Assembly (NCBI GenBank): GCA_028551475.1
Contig: CM052356.1
Location: forward strand, 940,001 to 1,004,000
Reading direction: 5' to 3'
Length of the DNA stretch: 64,000 nucleotides
From: Casuarina equisetifolia
Taxonomy: Eukaryota; Streptophyta; Magnoliopsida; Fagales; Casuarinaceae
Shown here: positions 53,777 to 64,000 of the stretch, piece by piece
Layout: each line of letters opens with the position of its first letter
Numbering within the stretch: position 1 is the stretch's first letter
Notes under the pieces: generated by a model
The model's database searches: none
The model's input: the letters and a program-made list of their open reading frames with translations, nothing else
Told to the model about the DNA's origin: nothing
Translations under genes and position numbers: made by a program

Positions 53777-55436
53777 TGTTTGGTGAAATTCTACATGCAA
53801 GTGTACATGTCGAACAAGTAATATAATGATAAGAAAAGTATCGTCCCACAGAGATTGGTGATTACTATGCCAACTAATTACTAACGGTGAACAACTTCTA
53901 GAATTTATCTAACAAATCCAAATTGATAGAGAATAAACTAATCAACTAAATTTAATAAAATTAAATACACAAAATATGTTAGAGTGTCCGATTTCACCAT
54001 AACTATGAGATACTAATATAGATTATGTATGCTTGCAAGAAGGATAATATCTATGTGATGACGAAACTTCCTAATTTATTTACTATCTTATGTCTAGGTA
54101 TAGCAAACCTACTTAGTTCATTAATTCATTATATTTCTATATGTGAATTGAAACAAACCAAATGCATTAGGATCGATGAACATTCCCAGTTTACAATAAA
54201 TTTTTTGATTATCTTATCACCAAAAGCCACACAAATAATATGGTATATGTCTATCCACATTTAATTCATGGTTATATATTATAAGAAACAATTGCATATT
54301 ATTACCTCTCAGTCTCAAACATGCACATCAAATCATTTACGTGGTGGCTAATCACTTAAAAGCATTAAGCATAATAATATATAACTCACATAAATAAAAT
54401 ATCTTACAAAACATAATAATCATAAGATTCATATCATCATAATTAGGTTACATTGTAGCTCTAATATATTAAACTAAAACAACATATTTAAATAACCTAA
54501 ATCAGTGCAAAAACGTAAACAAAGCATTCTGGAATTTAAAAATATTAAAGTTGTCACCAAATGTCTTCAAATCATAAAATAAATTGCACAAATCTGCACA
54601 TCACAGGGTGAAGAAGAAACTATTTGAAGACGGAAGAAAAACGAGCTAAAACACGCCACCACGCGCTTCTGCACGCGTCTCCACGCGTCGCCGTTCGGCC
54701 GCCACGTGCTACCGCCGTCCGTCGCCGGTCTTCACAAAAACCTTCAGAAACGTAGATTGGGACGCCTAGGTTGCAGATCTGTAAAAATATCATGCAAATC
54801 TACCACAGAAACATGTAGATCTAGCGGAATGGACAAAGTTAGTGTTTGCACTTCTTCGCCAGAAACTGCCGTGAATCACCATGAATCTGGTACAGAAACG
54901 ACGAAAATCTTTCTAGGAATTCAAATATGCTTTCAGATCACCGGAAATCTCTCAAATCTGGCCAAAAAAAAAAGGAAAAGAATGGCCAGGAATAGGTACC
55001 TTCGCCGGAAAAGAACCTCACGGTCAGCTTTCACCAAACCGCCGGCGTCTACAGAGTCCCGCGCTGTCGCGCGTGGCCTCTGCTTTTCCGGCGAAGTCCT
55101 AGCCGTCGGAATCTCTCCTTTGTTCTCCTCTGTTCTCTGTTCTCTATTTTCCTTCCTCAAAACCCGATTATCCACCGCCTTTTGTTAATTGGCTTCCAAA
55201 ACCTAATAGGTTACGATTTTCCTTTCTTCTTTTGACTTTCCTTTTTATCGTTTTCTTTCTTTTTCCATAATTTGATTTTGCATGATTTATTGCTTCTTTT
55301 TCTTCTACTTTGAGTTTACTGCATAAAATAGCAAAAACATACATAAATATAATTAAATACAAATATAATTTAATAAAAACTATATTAAACATTGCCTAAA
55401 ATAATCAAAATAACTCTATATAAAATAGAGTTATTA
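53777..55436 (-). repeat. 3' LTR (left), 1,660 bp
   Basis: Begins TGTTTGGTGAAATT and ends GAGTTATTA. It is closely similar over its length to 59251-60891. The last bases are TA instead of the canonical CA, a change from the other LTR. A 160-codon plus-strand frame (54706-55188) recurs in the other LTR only because the LTRs are copies. Confidence 0.92.
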
Positions 55437-55450
55437 ATACCCCCAAACTT
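55437..55450 (-). other. Polypurine tract of the retrotransposon
   Basis: Minus-strand AAGTTTGGGGGTAT directly abuts the 3' LTR, the position where plus-strand DNA synthesis is primed. Related blocks occur again near 55614-55628 and 57150-57163. Confidence 0.75.
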
Positions 55451-57641
55451 AACATTTTGCTCGTCCTCAAGCAAAAGCTCTAAACAACACATTATGACAA
55501 CATAAAAAAAAATTTACTCACAAAAAGCATAAGAAATTACACACAAACAACACTAAACAACATATTTTAACACCACCAATCACTCCATAGTATTTTTCAA
55601 AACAACAATGCCACACCCCCAAACTTAAAATTTTGCTCGTCCTCGAGCAAAAGAACAAAACAACACATACAACCAATCCTTCCATGATATTCTTCCATAA
55701 TTGTTCAACTTAACAATTCAAAGAAAAACATAACTTTCATCTAAACACTGCAATTGGTTTATAAGGTAAGATAGACTCTTAACTATGTCAACCACGTGTG
55801 TGTGTGTGTGAGTTCACATTTTGTCTCAATTGCATGTACTCCAAATAGATCCACATTAATATGCAACATCTCAAAATCTTTAACCAAATCTTATAAGTTT
55901 GCTTTTCATTCATCTCTCCATTAATGTAAGTCAATCATCTGACCAAAAATCAATAGGACTTTCACAAGCTTGTAATGTAAGGCTAGGCTAAGGGTAAGAT
56001 GGAAGTCATTTAAACTCAAATAACCCATGAACACATTACTTTCTAGGATCTCACCAAAACTCTATCCCGTCTCTACCTTTTTACTTCATGAAGATGATCT
56101 TTCTACCACCACTTAGTCTCATTCTTTTTTGTCCAACAATGCTTTGACACTAATAAAGGCCATCATCATGTGTGCAACGATAAAGTAAAAACAAAAGCAT
56201 TTACACATATAGCTACCTCAACCCTCTCTTATCAATGATATTCAATAATAATACTCAAAGATCATCTTTTAAAAACTATGTGTCTTGAATCTAACAAAAG
56301 ATAATGATATTATTTCATCCTAAAGCAAATGCTTTTTTGTCTTCTTCTTCTTCTTCTTCTTTTTTTTGGCATTCACGTTTGCATAAACATTTACAAAAAC
56401 AACAAATTGTGCCATACATAATCATTCCAATCAATTGCTTCCCATACTACATCCTTCTCCTTGACATCTCTCATGCTCAAATCAACTTGTACACACTAGA
56501 AGTCAATATGTTCATGGGAATAGAACAATGAGGAAAATTGATCAAAAGGCTAAGGGATATATGTGCAAGTGTCATTTAACAAAATCAGGTTAAGAACAAG
56601 GCTCAGCGGGGTGACTGGGGATAAGTAAATAAGGTTAGCTTGAAAGGCTCAAACGATCTAAAGATGGCCTAAATCATTTTCTTAGTTAGATGCAACCTAG
56701 GATTTTGCCTCAAGAGGAAATCAAGCAAATTCTAAGATCCGGGTGAGATCTAAGAAATCACACACTTCACATGAATGGTCTCTAGAGATACACACAATTT
56801 CAAGAAAACACAGACTTTTAGTGTCAATAAGTGAATTAACATAATCAGAATCATACTTACATCATACCACAATTGCAAGTTTGAACAAAATCTACATCTC
56901 TCTAAAAATTGCCAAGAATTCACCATGAAGGATCCAATCATAGAAATCATGATCCAACACAAGAAAAAGATTTTTCACAAAAAGAAAGACTTTTTAACAC
57001 AAATCAGAAAATTTTTGAAATAAAACTTTCAACAAACAGCAAACACTTCACAACACGCTTCCAATATACTTCCAACATAACCACAACTACCACAATACAC
57101 AACCTCTAACACAACCCAACAAAACAACACACTTCCAACAATAGCAGTAACACCCCCAAACTTAAATGAAGCATTCTCCTCAATGATAAAAGAAAATAAA
57201 GCAATAGTAAGGAAGAAATAAGGAAAACTCCCCTGATTGCAAGTTGTCAAAATGGAGCTGTGATGAGCATATGGTGACAACCTTCTAGCCAAACTGCTAA
57301 CAAAAGATTTCTAACTAAATGACCAAAAAGTACTTGGGTTGCCTCCCAAGAAGCGCTTGCTTTATAGTTTTCAGCCAAACTATCCTCCACATTGCTCAAG
57401 GAGGATGAAACTCCAGCAGTTTCAGAGACAGTTTGTGTCGTTTGATGGTTGTGCATTCTTCAATAAGCACAACTGTATCATATACTTCCAGCTTTCTTTT
57501 GTTTTCCAGTTTCTCATTCAAAAGTTTTGCACAACTAGATAATTGAACTGGAGTATCTGCAAAAGGAATGTTAATGTGCAGTTTTAAAGATATATTAAGG
57601 AATTCCAAAAACTGTTTATCGTTTACGCGTTGCTGAAATCT
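55451..57641 (-). other. Non-coding internal region of the retrotransposon
   Basis: No polymerase-type domain is visible in either strand. It contains repeated blocks of CCCCCAAACTTAA followed by TTTTGCTCGTCCTC, a GT run (55797-55810) and a CTT run (56341-56361). Confidence 0.7.
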
Positions 57642-58982
57642 CTAGGTAGATGGAGTTGGAGGCATAAAGGACTCATGATTTACTAAAGCAAGGTTGTTCC
57701 TCGGTGTCTCCTTAAGTTGTATGCTGACATCTTTACTATTATCTTTGAGACTCTCCTTATCAACATCAACTTGTCCTACTTGCTTGCCATATGTTGAGGT
57801 TATTGCCAATACAGTATCTTCAAGACTTATCTCTACATCACAAGGCAAAGAACTCTCTTGATTCTCTGAGATCATGCTGATCAGTTGACTCATTTGCACC
57901 TCTAATCTTTGGAATGAAGCTTTGTTTCTTTGAAAACTTGCTTTAATCCTCTTTGAAATGTTCTGTGTGGTGTTGGCCAACTCGTTGATCATGTCTTCTA
58001 AGTTAGGTTTCACCTCTTCTATTTGCCAAAATGTTGGTTGCAGTCTCATCTCACTTGGATTACTCCATGAAAGATTTTGATGGTTTTGCCATCCCAAATT
58101 GTATACGTTTGAGTAAGGATCATTTTGTGACCTGCTAGGAATCCCAAAAAAATTATCAAAATCATTATAATGAGCATGAGGGTTACCTACTTGACATTTT
58201 GTGCTCTCATGTGCTCCACCACAAAATTCACATTCTTTACTTTTTAGGAAAAATTCCAATTCTGCACGTAAGTCGGCAAGGGTATCTACTTCATGAACTC
58301 CACTTGCTTGATGCATTGGTAGTCTCTTAATAGACCATTGACAGTTATCAAATGCCATCTCCTCTAGAAAATTAAATGCCTCTTCTGGTGTTTTGCTATG
58401 TAATTCCCCTCCTGCAGTTGTATCAATTATACAACGAAGATTCATACTACACCCATCATAAAAAGTTTATACCTGTAGCCACGTAAGTAGTCCATGATTT
58501 GGATATATCCTTAAAAGTTTCTTGAATCTCTCCCAAGCTTCATACAATAATTCATTATTCATCTGCTCAAAAGTGAAAATGTCATTACGCAATTTAGCAG
58601 ATCTTGCAAAAGGAAAGAACTTACCAAGAAATTTCTTAGCCAAATCATCCCATGTAGTAATCAATCTTGCAGGAAGTGAAGAGAACCAATCTTTAGCTGT
58701 ATCTTTAAGAGAAAATAGAAATAGTTTTAACCTAATAACATCTTCTGTGACTCCATGATCTCTAATTATGTCACAAAATTCAAGGAATGCTTTAATGTAA
58801 GCATTTGGATTCTCATTTGGTAGCCCACTATATTGCACAGATCTCTGAAGCATCTTGATGTGCATAGGCTTGACCTCAAAGTTGTTTGCTAGAATTGCAA
58901 GCCTTTGGAAGCTTGATGTGGCATTCCAAAATGATGGTGCATAATCTTTCAACAGTCTACGTGTACCATCATTGTTTTCCAT
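57642..58982 (-). pseudogene. Retrotransposon gag, interrupted by one stop codon
   Basis: The frame from 58982 (MENNDGTRRLLKDYAPSFWN) carries a retrotrans_gag capsid domain with FLFSLKDTAKDWFSSLP and WDDLAKKFLGKFFP. A TAA at 58467-58469 interrupts it after WLQV. The same frame then continues to 57642 without shift. The second part contains a zinc knuckle CEFCGGAHESTKC of the CX2CX3HX4C form and a coiled-coil-like stretch. The family normally has Gln (CAA) at the stop position, so a single C-to-T change would explain it. No protease follows. Confidence 0.85.
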
Positions 58983-59227
58983 CCTTGTTACTTAATCTTT
59001 CATAATAACAACTTAACAAGGAATTTTTTTTTCAAAATAAAAATAATAAAGCAAAATAAAAATAAAACAAAAAAATGATTTTTTTCTTTTTTTTTAAGAA
59101 CTAGAGAAAAAAAATTCAAGAATTAAAAGAAACAATTTTTATTTAAAAAAATTTAAAAGAAAATAAAAGCTAGATTAAACCTAGAAATCATTCGGTATTA
59201 ATATTAATCAGCAGTAAAACAACCAAT

Positions 59228-59244
59228 CCCCGGTAACGGCACTA
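59228..59244 (-). other. Primer-binding site, tRNA-Asp-like
   Basis: Plus-strand CCCCGGTAACGGCACTA resembles the 3' end of plant tRNA-Asp (CCCCGGCAACGGCGCCA) with three changes. It lies just inside the 5' LTR, separated by a few bases. Together with the LTRs it fixes the orientation of the element. Confidence 0.75.
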
Positions 59245-59250
59245 AAAACT

Positions 59251-60891
59251 TGTTCGGTGAAATTCTACATGCAAGTGTACATGTCAAACAAGTAATATAA
59301 TGATAAGAAAAGTATCGTCCCACAGAGATTGGTGATTACTATGCCAACTAATTACTAACGGTGAACAACTTCTAGAATTTATCTAACAAATCCAAATTGA
59401 TAGAAAATAAACTAATCAACTAAATTTAATAAAACTAAATACACAAAATATGTTAGAGTGTCCGATTTCACCATAACTATGAGGTACTAATGTAGATTAT
59501 GTATGCTTGCAAGAAGGATAATATCTATGTGATGGCGGAACTTCCTAATTTATTTACTATCCTATGTCTAGGTATAGCAAACCTACTTAGTTCATTAATT
59601 CACTATATTTCTATATGTGAATTGAAACAAACTAAATGCATTAGGATCTATGAACATTCCCAGTTTACAATAAATCTTTCGATTATCTTATCACCAAAAG
59701 CCACACAAATAACATGGTATATGTCTATCCACATTTAATTCATGGTTATATATTATAAGAAACAATTGCATATTATTACCTCTCAGTCTCAAACATGCAC
59801 ATCAAACCATTTAAGTGGTGGCCAATCACTTAAAAGCATTAAGCATAATAATATATAACTCACATAAATAAAATATCTTGAAAAACATAATAATCATAAG
59901 ATTCATACCATCATAATTAGGTTACATTGTAGCTCTAACATATTAAACTAAAACAACATATTTAAATAACCTAAATCAATGCAAAAACGTAAACAAAGAA
60001 TTCTTGAATTTAAAAACATTAAAGCTGTCACCAAATGTCTTCAAATCACAAAATAAATTGCACAAATCTGTACATCACAGGGTGAAGAAGAAATTGTCTA
60101 AAGACAGAAGAAAAATGAGCTAAAATACATCGCCACGCGCTTCTGCACACGCCTCCATACGCCGTCGTCTGTCGTCGGTCTTCACAGAAACCTCCAGAAA
60201 CGTAGATTGGGACACCTAGGTTGCAGATTTGTAAAAATATTGTGCAAATCTACCACAGAAATGCGTAGACCTAGCGGAATGGACAAAGTCGGCGTTCACA
60301 CTTCTTCGCCGGAAATCACTGTGAATCGCCGTGAATCTGGTACAGAAACGACAAAAATCTCTCTAGGAATTCAAATATGCTTTCAGATCACCGAAAATCT
60401 CTCAAATCTGGCCGAAAAAAGGAAAAGAATGGCCAGGAATAAGTACCTTCGCCGGAAAAGAACCTCACGGTCGGCTTTCGCCAAACCGCCGACGTTTACA
60501 GAGTCCCGCGTTGTTGCGCGTGGCCTCTGCTTTTCCGGCGAAGTCCTAGCCGCCAGAATCTCTCCTCTGTTCTCCTCTGTTCTCCTCTGTTCTCTGTTCT
60601 CTGTTTTCCTTCCTCAAAACCCGATTATCCACCGCCTTTTGTTAATCGGCTTCCAAAACCCAATAGGTTACAATTTTCCTTTCTTCTTTTGACTTTCCTT
60701 TTTGTCGTTTTCTTTCTTCTTCCATAATTTGATTTTGCATGATTTATTATTTCTTTTTCTTCTACTTTGAGTTTACTGCATAAAATAGCAAAAACATACA
60801 TAAATATAATTAAATACAAATATAATTTAATAAAAACTATATTAAACATTACCTAAAATAATCAAAATAACTATATAAAATAGAGTTATCA
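59251..60891 (-). repeat. 5' LTR (right), 1,641 bp
   Basis: Begins TGTTCGGTGAAATT and ends TTATCA, the canonical TG...CA form. It differs from the left LTR by scattered substitutions and several indels, for example a missing GC-rich stretch near 60160 relative to 54690-54715. Confidence 0.92.
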
Positions 60892-60896
60892 AAATG
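60892..60896. repeat. Target-site duplication, right (AAATG)
   Basis: Partner of 53772-53776. The sequence that follows (CTCAATAAAGCGTCACAATG) resumes the spacer interrupted at 53776. Confidence 0.9.
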
Positions 60897-60959
60897 CTCA
60901 ATAAAGCGTCACAATGTGTGGAGAAGCTAAATGAAAAAAAAAAGAAAAGGAAAGCAATT

Positions 60960-63035
60960 TCCATTACATTGATACCACTTGGGCTTAAACTTGGAGATGT
61001 AGATTGCTGCACTGGCTTTGGTACTTGCACTAGTTTCCCCTGCCTCCTTAGCAACCAACTCAATCTCCATGCTTGAAGCAAGCACGCCTATAGTGCTTGC
61101 TACATCCAAGTATGCATTTATGAATGGCACCTTTTGAGCCTGTAGCAAGAACACAATATTATTATCCATTTCATTATATATCTTTTGTGTGCCTTTGTTT
61201 TCTCAAATCTTGCTCTAAAAGTTAAACCAAAAACAAATTTAGGAATACATGTTATTACCTTTGATAATGGTAGGTTCCTTTGCCTTGTTAAAGAAAGCAA
61301 GAGTGAATCAAACGCACCTGTGGTAGTCCCCACCACATCCAATAACAACGCCTTGTGATTCACTTTGTAATATATTTTTTGTGTGCCTTTATTTTCTTAA
61401 ATCTTGTTCTAAAAGTTAAACCAAAAAAAAAAAAGGAATACATGTTATTATCTCATATAGTAGTTCATCATACCTTATCAAACAACCCAAGTGTTCAACG
61501 ACTTTGCATTGAGCACATTATATTGCTGAGTCATCACTACAACTCTCACCACAAACTTCACATGTAGAGAATTCAACTCCTTGGACACAATAGGATGTTG
61601 GTGATCTCCCTACTTGAAAAAACTTCCAAACTTAATATGTAGATGTTGACCAACAATGCATTCAATATGAGTAGGAAATTCACATTCTTTATAATAATAA
61701 ATCCAACTTTCTTAATCTCTTTCTTTTTCACAAATTAAACAATAATAATCCTCAAGATTAGATTCCTTAACAAAAATAAATTCTAAAGAATGCTTGTGAG
61801 ATCTATGTGCTGCTTCAAAAGGAAAAGTAGCACATTTAAAACAAAAGACAAATTCACACTCAATGCATACAAAGATGGAATCTAAAAGTTTCCCTTCGCC
61901 ATTACAGGCCTTGCATTTTCTTTTTGAATTTATTGCAAGTAAGAGAGGGTGTGGGTCTCCTTTATATTCCAAGGTTTCAAGCATTGAAAAACACTTAATG
62001 TCAACAGTGAAACCACACTCATAACAAACGTATACAGGCTCTTAGGTCAAACGACCATAAGCAAAGCAAAACATAAGTAGAGCACTAGGCTGAAGCTGTG
62101 TGAGGATGATCTCATATTGATGAACAAGGTGTTTCTTTTTTCTTGGCAGACATACACATTCATTGTCTAGAAAGAAATTGCATTCCCTGCAACTATAAAA
62201 TGGGCCTAAGATTAATTGCATGCATACGTTACAAACCTTCTTATCCATGAGCTCCTCATTGCTAAGATTTAAAATATGGTCATGACTAAAATGGTGTATC
62301 TTCTTAGCTCCCTTAGTGAACCCTTCGTCGGTCTCTTCCTCAATACTAGAGTCCAAATCATATGATTCCTCACATATACTTTCAAAATACTTATATGCAC
62401 ATTTTCCATGAGCTATGTATTCACAACCACGTCTCTTGCAAAACTAAGCTCCATAATTTATCTTAATTTTTTCATGGCAATTATTACAGAATATTTTCTT
62501 ACCTCTTTTGATTTCAAGGACTTCATGAAGCAAATAAGTGAAAGTGAGGGGATGACAATGTGTTATAATCCAGATGGCATGTGAAAATTAAGCACATTTG
62601 CCATGAATCAAGAGTTGACACTTGTTACATACGGTGGCCAAGTCGACTTCCTTACCACAGGCATTGCAAGTGAACTTGATTCGCTAAAAGAATGGATGGA
62701 GTACGTGTCAGTAGTCGTCTTTATTATTAGTTCGACTATGAGCACATTTGATGTGAAGGTTGATTTGGCACTCCTCACATTTGTAAGAGAAGCATCCCTT
62801 GCATTGTCCACCACAAACCTTGCAAAAAGCAGTTTGTGGTGGTGAAAAAAAAAACGTGTGGTCTGGGTGGAAGGGATGTTTTTGAATCCCTCATGTTGCC
62901 TAGATGCATGAATGATGTAGCAAGAGCCCCCATTCTAGAGCAAAGCATTTGTATTTGAGACCCACAACGGGCTCCTCACATCCTAAGTAAACATCATCCT
63001 CCTTGCCTTCATTTGATAGTTCTTTGGTAAAGGTT
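60960..63035 (-). pseudogene. DC1 domain protein, copy B, truncated and broken
   Basis: Duplicate of the DC1 gene at 44694-47400. The first ~125 residues are missing: similarity to copy A stops at about 63035, next to copia sequence. Several stops and frame changes break the remaining modules, for example near 62042 (TAA where copy A has CAA), 62440 and 61612. The stop at about 61611-61613 is the same TAG as in copy A. Readable DC1 pieces include KVCNVCMQLILGPFYSCREC and KRKCKACNGEGKLL. The C-terminal repeat exons are represented by only two units (about 61345-61262 and 61143 downward), one fewer than in copy A. Confidence 0.85.
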
Positions 63036-63036
63036 A

Positions 63037-64000
63037 TTGAAAGATGATGTTGTGATGTTTAGGCCCATACACGTCTAGGCCCATTGAGGCCCATTTAATT
63101 TATCATTCTTTTCTCATCCGTCTTCATATAATAGTAAGATGTGCTGTTGAGACGTTAAGTATCATGTATATACAATATTCATTTATCTCTCTATGAAAGT
63201 TGTTTCAAATTTTCATCATTCACAGCATGATTATTTATTGTTCCTCAAGTTAACATGTAAGGGCCTTCTTATTGTTTTTATATACATTGATGACATGATT
63301 ATCACTGGTGGTGATGAGATGGAAATCAAGCATTTGAAAAGCTATCTATGCCCCACATTTCATATGAAAGATGTAGGGTTAGTAAAATATTTCTTAGGTG
63401 TTGAAATGGCACGCTTCAACACTGGAATTGTTTTGAATCAACGAAAATATACCTTAAAAATAATCTCAAAGTATGGTTCATCAGGATGTAAGCCAACTGA
63501 TAGCCTGATGGAGCAAAATGTGAAATATACTAGCATGGAGTATGATGAATTTCTCCATAAGGAAGGGGATTCTCTCCTTAAGGATGTCACTAGTTACCAG
63601 CGGTTACTGGGTAGGTTAATTTATCTCATTGTAACTAGACCTGATATTTGCTTTGCCATTAGATTATTGAGTCAATTTATGCATTCTTCCAAGGAATCAC
63701 ATATGGTAGCAGCACTTCAAGTGATTAGATACATGAGGCAATCTCCAAGACAAGGTTTATTAATGAAGTTAGACAACAAGTTGGTATTACGTGCATACTA
63801 TGATGCCATATATGGATCATGCCCCATAGGGTGACAGTCCAGATTATGCTTGCAGATTCTTTAATATCTTGGAAGAGCAAGAAACAATCCACTATTTCTC
63901 AATCCTCCACGAAGTTAGAATATCGAGCTATAGCATCCACCATATGTGAGATCATATGGCTCTTTGGACTCTTTAGGGACTTGCATGTACCCTTGAGACG
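63037..64000 (+). mobile_element. Ty1/copia retrotransposon fragment (reverse transcriptase/RNase H), runs off the window
   Basis: From 63193 the frame encodes the C-terminal part of copia reverse transcriptase: HSQHDYLLFLK, YIDDMIITGGD (the catalytic YxDD motif), MKDVGLVKYFLGVEMAR and GRLIYLIVTRPDICFAI. The frame stops at 63832-63834. RNase H-like sequence then continues out of frame (DSLISWKSKKQSTISQSS, EYRAIAST) to the right edge. No gag, integrase or first half of the reverse transcriptase is present. The preceding 63037-63190 has an LTR-like or 3'-flank look but no defined ends. This is a broken relic. Confidence 0.85.

Larger units (their letters stand above)
53777..60891 (-). mobile_element. 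Gag-only LTR retrotransposon (Ty3/gypsy-like, non-autonomous), 7,115 bp
   Basis: Complete insertion bounded by two similar LTRs and a 5-bp target duplication. The coding strand is minus, so the 5' LTR is on the right (59251-60891) and the 3' LTR on the left (53777-55436). Next to the 5' LTR lies a primer-binding site resembling the 3' end of plant tRNA-Asp. Next to the 3' LTR is a purine tract (GTTTGGGGGTAT on the minus strand). Between them only a gag-type coding region (57642-58982) is found. No protease, reverse transcriptase, RNase H or integrase is recognisable in the 2.2 kb from 55451 to 57641. It would therefore depend on enzymes from another element. Copies of this kind are known as TR-GAG or LARD-type derivatives. 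Confidence 0.9.

Noticed and set aside
54706-55188. 160-codon plus-strand frame, with a similar 161-codon frame at 60207-60692
   Set aside because: Both lie inside the LTRs, antisense to the element. Their similarity is explained by the LTRs being copies of one another.

Overview
This is nuclear DNA from a flowering plant, most likely a woody eudicot. The genes are intron-rich, the intergenic DNA is AT-rich with microsatellites, a piece of plastid rpoC2 sits in the nuclear sequence, and Ty3/gypsy-type and Ty1/copia retrotransposon remains are present. I cannot name the species from sequence alone. No prokaryotic feature, CRISPR array or operon is present, and I found no clearly new multi-gene system.

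Positions 1-31,560 (gene-bearing, mostly intact). An SKU5-similar (SKS) multicopper-oxidase-like gene runs off the left edge on the minus strand. After about 5.7 kb of AT-rich DNA comes a three-exon gene for mitochondrial ribosomal protein mL41. Its 5' leader, with a telo-box, occurs a second time upstream, and plastid-derived DNA lies between the two copies. Two tandem vacuolar acid invertase genes follow, both minus strand with the same six-exon structure including the 9-nt mini-exon. A plus-strand, eight-exon plastid diaminopimelate decarboxylase gene (last step of lysine synthesis) follows.

Positions 34,027-39,131 hold a 13-exon plastid-type transaldolase gene on the minus strand, rebuilt here from a transit-peptide exon to the stop.

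Positions about 39,300-63,040 form a mosaic of segmental duplications. An intronless RAE1 (WD40 nuclear export factor) retrocopy with a one-base frameshift is followed by a rearranged transaldolase fragment, a spacer, and a DC1 (Cys/His-rich) gene. The same order (RAE1 3' end, transaldolase promoter, spacer, DC1) recurs from 50,541 onward. In that second copy a 7.1-kb gag-only LTR retrotransposon has inserted with a 5-bp target-site duplication, and the first copy preserves the empty site. The second DC1 copy is truncated, and next to it lies a Ty1/copia reverse transcriptase/RNase H fragment that runs off the right edge. An orphan last exon of an actin-depolymerizing factor lies between the two blocks.

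The metabolic genes (invertases, transaldolase, DAP decarboxylase) share broad carbon and amino-acid metabolism but nothing suggests a co-regulated cluster. The most unusual coding observation is the tail of the DC1 gene, built from tandemly repeated phase-0 exons with near-duplicate introns. The most informative structural observation is the datable nested duplication and insertion history.
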